The translations under genes were made by a program, and so were the position numbers. From NCBI RefSeq assembly GCF_963675965.1, contig NZ_OY780935.1, positions 1,414,501 through 1,478,500 on the forward strand: a stretch of DNA of 64,000 nucleotides. The letters are read 5' to 3'. The notes below the pieces were generated by a model. It ran no database searches. It was not told the DNA's origin and worked only from the letters and a program-made list of their open reading frames with translations. This DNA comes from an uncultured Celeribacter sp. (GTDB taxonomy: Bacteria; Pseudomonadota; Alphaproteobacteria; Rhodobacterales; Rhodobacteraceae). Numbering within the stretch: the stretch's first letter is position 1; the number at the start of each line of letters is the position of its first letter. Shown piece after piece: positions 51,836 to 61,466 of the stretch.

Positions 51836-52654
51836 TCAGTCCCCGAGCTTGGCGTGAACCTCGTCCAGATCCACTTCGCCCAGAGGCATTTTATTGCCGG
51901 GGTTTTCAAAGTCGTATTTGAACAGCTGGAAATCCTTTTTGTAGATTTCCCACATCAGATGCATCGACAGATCGTCAAAATAGTCTTCGACCGGATGCGC
52001 GCGTTTCGGTCCATGGCCCTCGGATTCGTTGAAGCGCGGAATATGCGCCAGATCGACGGGGTGCGGCGTCTCGACGGCGTCCAGAACAGATTGCATGCCC
52101 TCATTGAATTTCTCGGTGAAGAAAATCTTGTCATAGGTGCCGCCATTAACGATGAAGGTCGACACATGGCCCGACATTGCAGACCAGTGAATGTCCGGAT
52201 CCATCGGCCGACGCCAGCGAATGGTATCGCGCACGAACAGCAGGAAGCGGCGGAAACTGGCGATCTGGTCAAACTCCTGTTTGCCGTCCTCGCCGCCAAC
52301 CTCGATCCCGTATTTCTGAATCAACTGCGGCACAAGATTGCCGCGATAGCGCCGCCCGTTGCGCTGAATGCCGCAGATCTTGTCAAAGAAAGACGACAAA
52401 ACCCGCGTGTAAGGGTTTCGCACACAGGTGAACGCATAGCTTTTATGCGCCAGAACGTTCTTTTCGATCAGCTCCTGACTGCCGCCCTGCGCCCATTTGT
52501 GCAAGCGGTCTTTGCTGTCATGGATGTCACCATCAAAGAATTCACCGTGATCCGAATAGAACATGATCTGGCCGATTGTCGAACAGGCGCATTTTGGCAC
52601 GACGCGATAGACTAAGCTTTCGCTTTCGGTCATCCAGGTTCCGGGAAAGCCCAT
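51836..52654 (-). CDS. Sulfotransferase, Sulfotransfer_2 (carbohydrate type)
   Basis: This 272-residue enzyme moves sulfate from PAPS to a sugar. The 5'-phosphosulfate loop is seen in RVVPKCACSTIGQIMF (about residues 17-32) and the 3'-phosphate site in YAFTCVRNPYTRVLSSFFDK (R-N-P-x-x-R-x-x-S). This is the pattern of bacterial relatives of HNK-1 and chondroitin sulfotransferases. No signal peptide is seen, so it acts in the cytoplasm on a glycan precursor or a polar glycan. It is divergent from the GT14 gene across 134 AT-rich bases; the two may modify the same surface glycan. Confidence 0.88.
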   Translation of the reverse strand: MGFPGTWMTESESLVYRVVPKCACSTIGQIMFYSDHGEFFDGDIHDSKDRLHKWAQGGSQELIEKNVLAHKSYAFTCVRNPYTRVLSSFFDKICGIQRNGRRYRGNLVPQLIQKYGIEVGGEDGKQEFDQIASFRRFLLFVRDTIRWRRPMDPDIHWSAMSGHVSTFIVNGGTYDKIFFTEKFNEGMQSVLDAVETPHPVDLAHIPRFNESEGHGPKRAHPVEDYFDDLSMHLMWEIYKKDFQLFKYDFENPGNKMPLGEVDLDEVHAKLGD

Positions 52655-52788
52655 CGTTACAACGTCTCCTCACTGTAAAAGCCGCCCGCGGCCCTTTTCA
52701 CTTTAAAAGCAATTTCACCTTGTTTATTCAAGGATTGGTCAGCTTTGTATATGATCAATTCGACGAAATCTAAGGTTCTTCAACGCAA

Positions 52789-54366
52789 ATGGCACGTATC
52801 GCATTCATTCTTCTGTGCCATAAGGATCCGGACGCAATCATCGATCAGGCACAAAGGCTGACGCAAGCGGGCGATTATATTTCGATTCACTTTGATGCGC
52901 GCGGCGGTCGTGAAGCCTTTGAGCAAATCCGCAGAGGGCTCAAGGACAATCCCAATGTCACCTATGCCACGCGGCGAATCAAATGCGGCTGGGGCGCCTG
53001 GAGTCTGGTGCAGGCCACGCTTTATGCGCTGGAGGCCGCAGAGCGCGCCTTCCCGCAGGCCACGCATTTCTACATGCTCTCGGGCGACTGCATGGCGATC
53101 AAGACCGCGGAATACATGCATGAATTTCTGGACCGCGATGACGTCGACTACATTGAAAGTTTTGACTTTTTCGAAAGCGACTGGATCAAGACCGGGATCA
53201 AGGAAGAACGGCTGCACTATCGGCACTGGTTCAACGAACGCACCCATAAGCGCCTGTTCTACACCAGTCTGGACCTGCAACAGCGGTTCGGTCTGTCCCG
53301 CGACGTCCCCGACGACCTGCAAATCATGATCGGGTCGCAATGGTGGTGCCTGCGCCGCCAGACGGTTGAAAAGATTCTAGTTTTCACGCGGCAGCGCAAA
53401 GACGTCATGCGGTTTTTCCGCACCACCTGGATTCCCGACGAAACCTTTTTCCAGACGCTGGTGCGCCATCTCGTCCCGGAACGGGACATCAGGACCCGCA
53501 CGCTGACATTCCTGATGTTCACCGATTACGGCATGCCCGTTGTCTTCTACAATGATCACTATGATCTTCTATTGTCGCAGGATTTTCTCTTTGCCCGCAA
53601 AATTTCGCCAGAGGCGCTGGAACTGAAAAAGCGCCTCGGCGATCTGTTCGTGGCTGAGGACGTGACATTCCAGATCTCAAACGAAGGCCGGTCGCTGTTC
53701 AAATTCCTGACCGGACGCGGGCGCGAAGGACGTCGTTTTGCCCAACGGTTCTGGGAAAGTGAAAGCTCGCTTGGTCGCGACCGGGAATTGCTGGTCATAC
53801 TGTGCAAGAAATGGCACGTCGCCAAGCGACTGGTGTCCGAAATCAAGAAACACACCGACATTCCCTGTCTCGAATATCTTTTTGACGAAGACTCCGCCGC
53901 CCTGCCCGATCTGGGCGGCATCGAAAAGAGCCTCGACAAGCGCTCACGCCACCGGCGGGCCTGGGTCCGGATGCTGTTCGACTATTTCAACAGTGATCGT
54001 ATGATAATCTGCCTGGACCCCAAAGGTTTCGATCTGCTCAACGATTTCTGCAACGATCGGTCGCGGACCCGGATTCTCGAAATCGAATGCACCTTCAGCG
54101 ACGCCTATCTTGAGGGCCACGCCAAACGCATCGGTCTGGCCGGAGAAAACACGCCAGGGATGGCGATGTCCCGTCTTCTGCCGACCATCCGCGCCGACAT
54201 CGCCCATGAAAGTGACCGCATCCGGGACGCCGAGTACGAGTATTACGAACGTATTTCCGAGACCAAATCGGCCGAGGAGAACGCGCGGCCTCTGGCGCGC
54301 TTCCTGTCCGTTTCGCCAAACACCGCGCTTGAGATTGCCGCCACACATTATCTGTTCTCGGACTGA
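52789..54366 (+). CDS. Core-2/I-branching GT14-type glycosyltransferase with C-terminal extension
   Basis: This 525-residue protein starts with the branching-enzyme pattern IAFILLCHKDPDAIIDQAQRL, then YISIHFDARGG, FYMLSGDCMAI, GSQWWCLRRQTVEKIL and WIPDETFFQTLV (about residues 1-290), typical of the bacterial GT14 'Branch' family of beta-1,6 N-acetylglucosaminyl or xylosyl transferases. Residues about 300-525 are a separate domain that I believe corresponds to the DUF5927/DUF5928 extension of rhodobacterial members, with a P-loop-like set of charged motifs but no clear function. There is no signal peptide. It is followed 31 bases later by the HIT gene. Confidence 0.87.
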   Translation: MARIAFILLCHKDPDAIIDQAQRLTQAGDYISIHFDARGGREAFEQIRRGLKDNPNVTYATRRIKCGWGAWSLVQATLYALEAAERAFPQATHFYMLSGDCMAIKTAEYMHEFLDRDDVDYIESFDFFESDWIKTGIKEERLHYRHWFNERTHKRLFYTSLDLQQRFGLSRDVPDDLQIMIGSQWWCLRRQTVEKILVFTRQRKDVMRFFRTTWIPDETFFQTLVRHLVPERDIRTRTLTFLMFTDYGMPVVFYNDHYDLLLSQDFLFARKISPEALELKKRLGDLFVAEDVTFQISNEGRSLFKFLTGRGREGRRFAQRFWESESSLGRDRELLVILCKKWHVAKRLVSEIKKHTDIPCLEYLFDEDSAALPDLGGIEKSLDKRSRHRRAWVRMLFDYFNSDRMIICLDPKGFDLLNDFCNDRSRTRILEIECTFSDAYLEGHAKRIGLAGENTPGMAMSRLLPTIRADIAHESDRIRDAEYEYYERISETKSAEENARPLARFLSVSPNTALEIAATHYLFSD

Positions 54367-54397
54367 GAGCCCCAGACACCACACGGGAGAGACCGCC

Positions 54398-54775
54398 ATG
54401 CCCTATGCATATGACGACCAGAATATTTTCGCCAAAATCCTGCGCGGGGAAATTCCCTCGACACCGGTTTTCGAGAGCGACCACACGCTGGCTTTCCCCG
54501 ACATCGGCCCCAAGAAAAAAGTCCACATCCTCGTGATCCCCAAGGGCCCCTATCGCTGCTACGACCATTTCGTGCAGGCGGCGCCCGCCGAGGAACAGCT
54601 CGACTTTTTCAAATCCGTCGCCGAAGTCGCCAGAAAGATGGGCGTCTCCGAAGCCGCCGGTGGGCAGGGCTATCGGTTGATCACCAACTCCGGGGAACAT
54701 TCCCATCAGGAAGTGCCGCATTTCCACGTCCATCTTCTGGGCGGTGAATTTGTCGGGCCTCTGGTTCTGGAATAA
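54398..54775 (+). CDS. HIT-family nucleotide-binding hydrolase
   Basis: This 125-residue protein has the histidine triad HFHVHLLGG near residue 113-121 and the usual start NIFAKILRGEIPSTPVFESD. HIT proteins of this branch (HinT) split adenosine phosphoramidates and are cytoplasmic. The ATG at 54398 gives MPYAYDDQ; the frame is open further upstream, but that would run inside the glycosyltransferase gene. It is followed by a bidirectional terminator. Confidence 0.94.
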   Translation: MPYAYDDQNIFAKILRGEIPSTPVFESDHTLAFPDIGPKKKVHILVIPKGPYRCYDHFVQAAPAEEQLDFFKSVAEVARKMGVSEAAGGQGYRLITNSGEHSHQEVPHFHVHLLGGEFVGPLVLE

Positions 54776-54799
54776 TCCTTCAACAGGCTCCGAAACATA

Positions 54800-54826
54800 A
54801 AAAAGCCCCGCAGATGCGGGGCTTTT
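54800..54826. terminator. Bidirectional terminator between the HIT and ABC ATPase genes
   Basis: AAAAGCCCCGCA-GA-TGCGGGGCTTTT forms a 12-pair stem, flanked by A on the left and T on the right. It serves the convergent HIT and ABC genes. Confidence 0.9.
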
Positions 54827-54850
54827 TACATCCAATCGTCAGAACCGACC

Positions 54851-55783
54851 TTATTTCGACGAGGTCAGCTTCACAAAGACGTCTTCCAGATCCGGTTCCA
54901 GCGTGCGCACATCGCCGATGGTGATCCCGGCCGCGCGCACCGCGTCCAGAATCACATTGGCCGAGGTCTGCCCGCGCGCATAGTCAAAGGAGAGAGTCCC
55001 ATCCTTGCGCCGTGTCATGGTGACATTGTCGGGCAAATCGAACACTTCCGGTGCCGCCCCGTCCGGTTCGATCAAAAGCGTCTTGGCATCCATCAGCCCC
55101 AGAAGGTTCTTGATCGTGTCTTGCTTGATCAATTCCCCGTGGTTCACAATCGCGATCTCGTCACACATTTCCTGCGCCTCTTCGAGATAATGCGTGGTCA
55201 GGATGATCGTGGTGCCGAACTCTTCGTTCAGCCGCCGCACATTGGCCCAAAGCATCTGACGCAGTTCGATATCAACCCCGGCGGTCGGTTCATCGAGCAC
55301 CAGAATCTGCGGATTATGCACCAGCGCTTTGCCCAGAAGCAGACGCCGCCGCATCCCCCCAGACAGGGTGCGCGCATAGACGTCGGCCTTGTCGGTCAGC
55401 CCGATCAGTTCAAGGATCTCGTCGGTGCGACGATCGCGTTTGGGCACGCCGTAAAGCCCGGCCTGCACCTCAAGCGCGCCACGCGGCGTAAAGAAGGGAT
55501 CAAGGTTCAGTTCCTGCGGCATCACACCGATGGCCGCCCGCGACTGGCGCGGGTTCACATCCTGATCGAAGCCCCAGATGCGCACCTTGCCCGACGTCTT
55601 GATCACCAAGCCCGCCAGAATGTTGATCAGTGTCGACTTGCCTGCGCCGTTCGGCCCCAGCAGGCCAAAAATGGATCCTCTCGGGATATTCAGGTCAATG
55701 CCCTTGAGCGCCTCTTTCGGCGGCTGGCCGGACCGCCCCGCATAGGTCTTGCGCAGCGCTTCGATCTCGATTGCGTTGGTCAT
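54851..55783 (-). CDS. ABC transporter ATPase, ABC-2/drug-export type
   Basis: This 310-residue ATPase has Walker A GPNGAGKST, signature LSGGMRRRLLLGKAL and Walker B ILVLDEPTAGVD, with a C-terminal extension (about 230-310) like that of the YadG/CcmA-type exporters (LLGLMDAKTLLIEPDG). YadG-like proteins work with a YadH membrane partner. No permease gene is next to it in this window, so it is an orphan here or its partner is elsewhere. It is divergent from the CHCC zinc-finger gene. Confidence 0.9.
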   Translation of the reverse strand: MTNAIEIEALRKTYAGRSGQPPKEALKGIDLNIPRGSIFGLLGPNGAGKSTLINILAGLVIKTSGKVRIWGFDQDVNPRQSRAAIGVMPQELNLDPFFTPRGALEVQAGLYGVPKRDRRTDEILELIGLTDKADVYARTLSGGMRRRLLLGKALVHNPQILVLDEPTAGVDIELRQMLWANVRRLNEEFGTTIILTTHYLEEAQEMCDEIAIVNHGELIKQDTIKNLLGLMDAKTLLIEPDGAAPEVFDLPDNVTMTRRKDGTLSFDYARGQTSANVILDAVRAAGITIGDVRTLEPDLEDVFVKLTSSK

Positions 55784-55971
55784 CGCCTCTCCCCTCCTGG
55801 CGCCGTGCCTGAGACACGGTTGCCTCTTGTCCCTACGGCGTGGATCGCTATCATATGCCCTGACTTAGGCGGTCTGCCACCATTCGGCAACAGCAGGGTC
55901 CGCAGAGCCCCTGTCAAACGCCGCACATCTCATGGCGCAGACGCGATACAATCGAGAAGGTAGCGACAGAA

Positions 55972-56154
55972 ATGACGATCGAAGCCCCCGAAACCGAAGT
56001 GGTCTCGACATGGAAAGTGGCCTGTGACGGCGGCGAAGGCGCTCTGGGCCATCCGCGCGTCTGGCTGGTGATCCCGCATGACACCGGCTATGTGGAATGT
56101 GGCTATTGCGACAAGAAATACATCCACGAAAGCGTCAAGCTGAAAGACGTGTAA
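55972..56154 (+). CDS. CHCC-type zinc-finger protein
   Basis: This 60-residue protein has one zinc site: CDGGEGALGHPRVWL gives the first Cys and the His, and ECGYCDKKYI gives the Cys pair. That is the zf-CHCC pattern of the NDUFS6-like family (accessory to complex I in eukaryotes). It is common as a single short gene in alphaproteobacteria. It ends before a strong hairpin. Confidence 0.9.
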   Translation: MTIEAPETEVVSTWKVACDGGEGALGHPRVWLVIPHDTGYVECGYCDKKYIHESVKLKDV

Positions 56155-56189
56155 GCCGCTCTGGCGCACGCCGCCATGCCCCAAAAGAT

Positions 56190-56228
56190 AACGCCTGCCG
56201 CACGCTGACCGTGGGCAGGCGTTCTTCG
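56190..56228 (+). terminator. Terminator after the zinc-finger gene
   Basis: ACGCCTGCC (56191-56199) pairs with GGCAGGCGT (56214-56222), extended inside by CACG/CGTG, then TTCTTCG. It is 36 bases after the stop. Confidence 0.65.
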
Positions 56229-56353
56229 TTTCGCACATCCTGCGTCTGGACGGTCGAACCATCGGTTTACCTGCTTGCAGCGCCCGCGCAGTTATGTGCT
56301 ATCAAGACCCGGACAACCCGCCCGACTTCCGGCCCGCGAAAGGATCCCAGCGC

Positions 56354-59158
56354 ATGACATTCGGCAAAGGCAGCCATCTTCACCTGATCGACGGGTCGGC
56401 CTTCATTTTCCGGGCCTATCACGCGCTTCCGCCGCTCACGCGCAAATCCGACGGGCTGCCTGTCGGGGCCGTCTCCGGCTTTTGCAACATGCTCTACCGC
56501 TATATCGAGGCGAACACCGGCAGCGATGCCCCCACCCATGCGGCGGTGATTTTCGACCATTCCGGCAAATCCTTTCGCAACGACATCTACCCGGCCTATA
56601 AGGCCAACCGCCCACCGGCCCCCGAAGATCTGGTGCCCCAGTTCCCGCTGACCCGGGACGCCACCCGCGCCTTCAACGTGGCCTGCATCGAGATCGAAGG
56701 GTTCGAGGCCGATGACATCATCGCCACGCTATCCCATCAGGCGCGCAATGCGGGCGGTCGGGTGACGATCATTTCTTCGGACAAGGACCTGATGCAGCTC
56801 GTGGGCGATGGCGTCGAAATGCTCGACCCGATGAAGAACAAGCGCATTGATCGCGAAGGCGTCGAAGAAAAGTTCGGCGTCGGCCCGGAACGCGTCGTGG
56901 ATGTGCAGGCGCTTGCGGGCGACTCGGTCGACAACGTGCCCGGCGCGCCGGGGATCGGGATCAAGACCGCCGCGCTGCTGATCAACGAATATGGCGATCT
57001 CGACAGCCTGCTGGCGCGCGCCGAAGAGATCAAACAGCCGAAACGCCGTCAGACCCTGATTGAGAAGGCAGAGCAGATCAAAGTGTCGCGCCAGCTGGTG
57101 CAGCTTGATTGCGACATGGACCTGGATTTCAGCCTCGAAAGCCTTGAGGTGCGGGACCCTGAGGTAGACAAGCTGCTGAACTTCCTCAGCGACATGGAAT
57201 TCAGGACCATCGTCAAACGCGTCTCCGACCGCTTCGGCGTCGACGCCCCCGCCCTGCCCGAAGCCCCGGCGGTCAGCGGTGCTGCCCCGGGCGCAGAGGC
57301 GACGCCGGAGGCCGTGCCCTTTGATACGGAGACCTATGAAAAAGTATCCACCATGGCGGCGCTGGAACGCTGGATCGAAGCCATTTATGCCCGTGGCTAT
57401 GTCGCGGTGGACACGGAAACCACAGGTCTTGATGAAATGCAGGCCGATCTGGTCGGCATCTCGCTCTGCGTCGAGCCGGGCAAGGCCTGCTATATTCCTG
57501 TCGCGCATACATTGGGCGAAGACGACCTTTTCGGCGGCTCCAATCTGGTGGACGGGCAACTGGGCCGTGACATGGTGCTGGACGCGCTGAAGCCAGTTCT
57601 GGAAGATCCGAGCATTCTGAAAATCGGCCAGAACATGAAGTACGACGCCAAGATTTTCGCCCGCAACGGGGTGCGCGTCGCCCCTTATGACGACACCATG
57701 CTGATGTCCTATGCGCTTCACGCCGGGCTGCATGGCCACGGCATGGACACCCTCTCGGAACGCTATCTCGATCACACGCCGATCCCGACGAAAGAGTTGC
57801 TGGGCACCGGCAAATCCGCGATCACCTTTGACCGTGTCGAGATCAACAAAGCCGTCGCCTATGCCGCAGAAGACGCCGATGTGACTCTGCGGCTCTGGCA
57901 GGCGTTCAAACCCCGCCTGCATAGCGCCAAGGTCACCACGGTCTATGAAACACTGGAGCGCCCGCTGTCTCCGGTTCTGGCGCAGATGGAAATGCACGGG
58001 GTCAAGGTCGACCGCGATGTGCTGTCGCGCATGTCCAATGCCTTCGCCCAGAAAATGGCTGGGCTTGAGGACGAGATCCACACTTTGGCGGGCGAAAACT
58101 TCAACGTCGGCTCCCCCAAACAGCTTGGCGAAATCCTGTTCGACAAGATGGGCCTGCCGGGGGGCAAAAAGGGCAAGACCGGAGCCTATGCCACGGGCGC
58201 TGACATTCTGGAAGATCTGGCCACGGAACACGAGTTGCCCGGTCTGATTCTGGACTGGCGGCAGCTGTCCAAGTTGAAATCGACCTACACCGATGCGCTG
58301 CAGACCTTTATCCACCCGGACACCGGGCGGGTGCACACCTCTTATGTGCAGACCGGCGCGGTGACCGGGCGGCTGTCTTCGACGGACCCGAACCTACAAA
58401 ACATCCCCGTGCGGTCTGAAGAAGGGCGGCGTATCCGCGAAGCCTTCATTTCGGAGCCCGGCAAAAAACTGATCTCTCTCGACTATTCCCAGATCGAGTT
58501 GCGCATTCTCGCCCATGTGGCGGGCATTGACACGCTGAAACAGGCGTTCCGCGACGGGCTCGACATTCACGCCATGACCGCCTCGGAAATCTTTGGCGTG
58601 CCGCTTGAGGGCATGGACCCCATGGTACGGAGACAGGCGAAGGCGATCAATTTCGGTGTGATTTACGGGATTTCCGGCTTCGGCCTGGCGCGCAACCTGC
58701 GCATTCCCCGGCGCGAGGCGCAGGACTTCATTGACCGCTACTTTGAGCGCTTCCCTGGGATCAAGGCCTATATGGACGACACCGTCGCCTTCGCCAAAGA
58801 GCACGACTATGTCGCCACGCTCTTTGGGCGCAAAATCCATACGCCGGAGATTTCCGCCAAAGGCCCAAAAGCAGGCTTTGCCAAACGGGCCGCGATCAAC
58901 GCGCCCATTCAGGGCACCGCGGCCGACATCATCCGCCGCGCGATGATCCGCATGCCCGCCGCGATCGCGGATCTGCCTGCCAAAATGCTGCTGCAGGTGC
59001 ATGACGAATTGATTTTCGAAGTAGAGGAAGACGCCTGCGACACCGTCGTGGAGACGGTCCGCGAGGTCATGGAAAGCGCCGCCTCTCCGGCTGTGAAGCT
59101 GGACGTCCCGATCGAGGTGGACGCGGGCATAGGCGACACATGGGCCGAGGCGCATTAA
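56354..59158 (+). CDS. polA: DNA polymerase I
   Basis: This 934-residue enzyme fills gaps and removes RNA primers. Domains in order are the 5'-3' exonuclease (about 1-300; HLHLIDGSAFIFRAYHALPP, FEADDIIATL), the 3'-5' exonuclease (about 330-520; VDTETTGLDEMQADLVG, with the catalytic D-x-E kept) and the polymerase (about 550-934; motif A DYSQIELRILAHVAG, motif B RRQAKAINFGVIYG, motif C LLQVHDELIFEVEED). All three activities look complete. The ATG at 56354 has an AAAGGA site; the frame is open about 20 codons more upstream. Confidence 0.97.
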   Translation: MTFGKGSHLHLIDGSAFIFRAYHALPPLTRKSDGLPVGAVSGFCNMLYRYIEANTGSDAPTHAAVIFDHSGKSFRNDIYPAYKANRPPAPEDLVPQFPLTRDATRAFNVACIEIEGFEADDIIATLSHQARNAGGRVTIISSDKDLMQLVGDGVEMLDPMKNKRIDREGVEEKFGVGPERVVDVQALAGDSVDNVPGAPGIGIKTAALLINEYGDLDSLLARAEEIKQPKRRQTLIEKAEQIKVSRQLVQLDCDMDLDFSLESLEVRDPEVDKLLNFLSDMEFRTIVKRVSDRFGVDAPALPEAPAVSGAAPGAEATPEAVPFDTETYEKVSTMAALERWIEAIYARGYVAVDTETTGLDEMQADLVGISLCVEPGKACYIPVAHTLGEDDLFGGSNLVDGQLGRDMVLDALKPVLEDPSILKIGQNMKYDAKIFARNGVRVAPYDDTMLMSYALHAGLHGHGMDTLSERYLDHTPIPTKELLGTGKSAITFDRVEINKAVAYAAEDADVTLRLWQAFKPRLHSAKVTTVYETLERPLSPVLAQMEMHGVKVDRDVLSRMSNAFAQKMAGLEDEIHTLAGENFNVGSPKQLGEILFDKMGLPGGKKGKTGAYATGADILEDLATEHELPGLILDWRQLSKLKSTYTDALQTFIHPDTGRVHTSYVQTGAVTGRLSSTDPNLQNIPVRSEEGRRIREAFISEPGKKLISLDYSQIELRILAHVAGIDTLKQAFRDGLDIHAMTASEIFGVPLEGMDPMVRRQAKAINFGVIYGISGFGLARNLRIPRREAQDFIDRYFERFPGIKAYMDDTVAFAKEHDYVATLFGRKIHTPEISAKGPKAGFAKRAAINAPIQGTAADIIRRAMIRMPAAIADLPAKMLLQVHDELIFEVEEDACDTVVETVREVMESAASPAVKLDVPIEVDAGIGDTWAEAH

Positions 59159-59202
59159 GCGCCCGGCCAGCCCGTCAGATCGATCTCAGAGAATCGGATG
59201 GT

Positions 59203-59718
59203 TCAGCGCAGCGGCATGCTGACGCGCAGCTGAACCGTTTCCATGCCCGGATTTTCCTCGCCGAGATTGGCGTTGGAGCGGTGATCAACGCTCAGCCCGA
59301 ACCGGACACCATTGTCCCATTCATAGCCAAGCTCCAGACCCGAGCGAAATTCCAACGGGTGTCCCAGATCTGCGTCGCCGCTGTTGTCGTATAGCCCAGC
59401 CATGACGGAAAATTCGCCATAGAACCCATTGCTTTCAAACAGGTTCCAGGCACCACCGACACCGGCCCAAAGATTGCCCGTATCCGTATAGGAGATCCCG
59501 ACAATCGGCTGAAACGGCCCATAGCGCCGATTGAAACCATAGCGCAGATAGACGTCGCTCGCGTCGAACTTGTCGTCGTAACGCATCGCCCCGGCCGACA
59601 GAGAGACCAGTGGCGTTTCGTCGACACGCCCCAGACACCCCTGCGGGCCGTGGCAGGCTACCCATCCCTCATGTGCCGCACTTGCCAAAAACAAGGCGAT
59701 GATCGCGGTCCCACCCAT
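59203..59718 (-). CDS. PagL-like lipid A 3-O-deacylase (acyloxyacyl hydrolase family)
   Basis: This 171-residue protein has a short hydrophobic start (residues 3-15) and then a small beta-barrel pattern. The C-terminal end has DHRSNANLGEENPGMETVQLRVSMPL in pieces: His146 and Ser148 in DHRSNA and Glu160 after NPGM, the same triad as PagL (H-S-E). PagL trims a fatty acid from lipid A in the outer membrane. Two Cys (22 and 28) lie near the N-terminus. It converges with polA and stands alone. Identity outside the triad region is low, so the exact substrate is open. Confidence 0.8.
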   Translation of the reverse strand: MGGTAIIALFLASAAHEGWVACHGPQGCLGRVDETPLVSLSAGAMRYDDKFDASDVYLRYGFNRRYGPFQPIVGISYTDTGNLWAGVGGAWNLFESNGFYGEFSVMAGLYDNSGDADLGHPLEFRSGLELGYEWDNGVRFGLSVDHRSNANLGEENPGMETVQLRVSMPLR

Positions 59719-59731
59719 ACATGCATCCCCC

Positions 59732-60718
59732 TTAGATCAGACCTTCTTTCTGGAAGAATAGCTTAAGATCAACTTCAGGGCGAGGACCAATATGTCCGAT
59801 CACTTCACTTGCTGCGACGCAGCCCATGCGCCCGCATGTTTCCAGATCCCGCCCGGCAGCATAGCCATACAGGAAACCCGCGGCGAACTGATCCCCCGCG
59901 CCCGTGGTGTCTACCGGCTGCAACCGCTTAACCGGCACAACCGCCTCTTCGTCCCCGCGCACCAGAACCACATCCGATCCGGAGCGCGTGCACACGACCA
60001 GCCCGCATTCTCCGGCCGCGGTTTCGAGCGCCGTGGACAGGTCCGCCTGATAGAGGCTTTCCCATTCGTGTTCGTTGCCGATCACGAAATCCATCTCCCG
60101 AACGAACTTGCGAAAATCATCGCGGTGCCGGTCAACGCAGAACGGATCGGACAGCGACAACCCAACCTGCCCACCGCCCCCATGGGTCAGCTCTGCGGCG
60201 CGGTTAAAGGCCTCTTTGCCCTTGTCCTTATCGTAGAGATAGCCCTCAAGGAACATAATCTCGGTATCTTCGGCGACCGAGGCGGCGACGTCCTGAGACG
60301 AGATCTCGGACGAGATCCCGAGATAGGTGTTCATCGAACGCTCCCCATCCGGAGAGACAAAAATCATCGACCGCGATGTCGGCAGCTCCCCCCCCGGCAC
60401 CGGCGCGTTGACGAAAGCGGTGCCGTCGGCTTCGAATTCTTGCGCGTAAAACCGCCCCAGCGCGTCATCATGCACACGTCCGATAAAGCCGGTTTTCACC
60501 CCCAGACGCCCCAGTCCTGACAGCGTGTTGGCGACCGATCCACCCGGCGCCTGAAGACGGTTTGTCATCGCGCCATAGAGCAACTCGCCACGCTCACGTT
60601 CCACCAGTTGCATGATGCCCTTTTCGATCCCCATCAGATCGAGAAAGCTGTCCTCCACCTGCGTGATCACGTCGACGATGGCGTTGCCGATGCCGACAAC
60701 CTGATAGGTCTTAGACAA
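59732..60718 (-). CDS. PfkB-family adenosine kinase
   Basis: This 328-residue carbohydrate kinase has VVGIGNAIVDVITQ, the substrate-site GGSVANTLSGLGRLG and the catalytic DTTGAGDQFAAGFLYG. The family branch is that of rhizobial and rhodobacterial adenosine kinases, which make AMP from adenosine. The start codon is a TTG at 60718, inside the last codons of nth; GGAG lies eight bases before it, which supports this start. The two genes overlap by eight bases and are one transcript. Confidence 0.9.
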   Translation of the reverse strand: MSKTYQVVGIGNAIVDVITQVEDSFLDLMGIEKGIMQLVERERGELLYGAMTNRLQAPGGSVANTLSGLGRLGVKTGFIGRVHDDALGRFYAQEFEADGTAFVNAPVPGGELPTSRSMIFVSPDGERSMNTYLGISSEISSQDVAASVAEDTEIMFLEGYLYDKDKGKEAFNRAAELTHGGGGQVGLSLSDPFCVDRHRDDFRKFVREMDFVIGNEHEWESLYQADLSTALETAAGECGLVVCTRSGSDVVLVRGDEEAVVPVKRLQPVDTTGAGDQFAAGFLYGYAAGRDLETCGRMGCVAASEVIGHIGPRPEVDLKLFFQKEGLI

Positions 60719-61358
60719 TATTCTTCTCCTCGAAGGCGCAGAGATCGCGGATCAGACAGGTGCCGCACAAGGGCTTGCGCGCCTTGCAGACATAGCGCCC
60801 GTGCAGGATCATCCAGTGATGCGCATGTTGTTGAAATTCCGCAGGGATATGATCTTCGATGGCGCGTTCCACGGCGACGACATCCTTGCCCACCGCCACG
60901 CCCGACCGGTTGCCGAAGCGAAAAATATGCGTGTCCACAGCCTGGGTCGGCACCTGCCACCACATGTTCAAAACGACATTGGCGGTTTTGCGCCCCACGC
61001 CGGGTAGGCTTTCCAGTGCCGCGCGCGACGACGGCACTTCGCCACCGAATGTGTCGACCAGAATGCGGCTCATCTTGATCACATTCTTGGCCTTGTTGCG
61101 ATAAAGGCCGATGGTCTTGATGTGTTCGATCAGCCCGTCTTCGCCCAGTTCAAGCATTTTCTCGGGCGTGTCCGCGATCTTGAACAACTCTTTCGTGGCC
61201 TTGTTGACGCCTTTGTCCGTCGCCTGCGCGGACAGCGCCACAGCCACGACCAGCGTATAGGCGTTCACATGGTCGAGTTCGCCCTTGGGCTCGGCCTCGG
61301 CCGCCCGGAAACGGGTGAAAATCTCTTTGATTGTCAGATAATCGAGCTGCTGTGTCAT
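60711..61358 (-). CDS. nth: Endonuclease III (DNA glycosylase/AP lyase)
   Basis: This 215-residue base-excision enzyme has the helix-hairpin-helix LPGVGRKTANVVL with the catalytic Lys, the Asp in VDTHIFRFGNRSG and the four-Cys [4Fe-4S] loop CKARKPLCGTCLIRDLC (spacing 6, 2, 5). It removes oxidised pyrimidines. Length is usual. It is the first gene of the nth-adenosine kinase pair and divergent from the Ada-like gene. Confidence 0.97.
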   Translation of the reverse strand: MTQQLDYLTIKEIFTRFRAAEAEPKGELDHVNAYTLVVAVALSAQATDKGVNKATKELFKIADTPEKMLELGEDGLIEHIKTIGLYRNKAKNVIKMSRILVDTFGGEVPSSRAALESLPGVGRKTANVVLNMWWQVPTQAVDTHIFRFGNRSGVAVGKDVVAVERAIEDHIPAEFQQHAHHWMILHGRYVCKARKPLCGTCLIRDLCAFEEKNIV

Positions 61359-61466
61359 AGGGTTCTAATGCCCGTTTGCGCCGGTCCGGGCAAGAGCGGG
61401 TTTTGAACAAGTTTCGGGTCGGCAGCAGGGTCCGATCACGCTAGGCTCTGCTGTGAAACGCCTGTT

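Noticed and set aside
54851..55783. Idea that the orphan ABC ATPase works with a neighbouring permease
   Set aside because: No membrane-protein gene adjoins it; both neighbours are soluble proteins on the other strand.
56729..58336. Minus-strand open frame of 535 codons
   Set aside because: It is opposite polA, whose three domains and motifs are complete.
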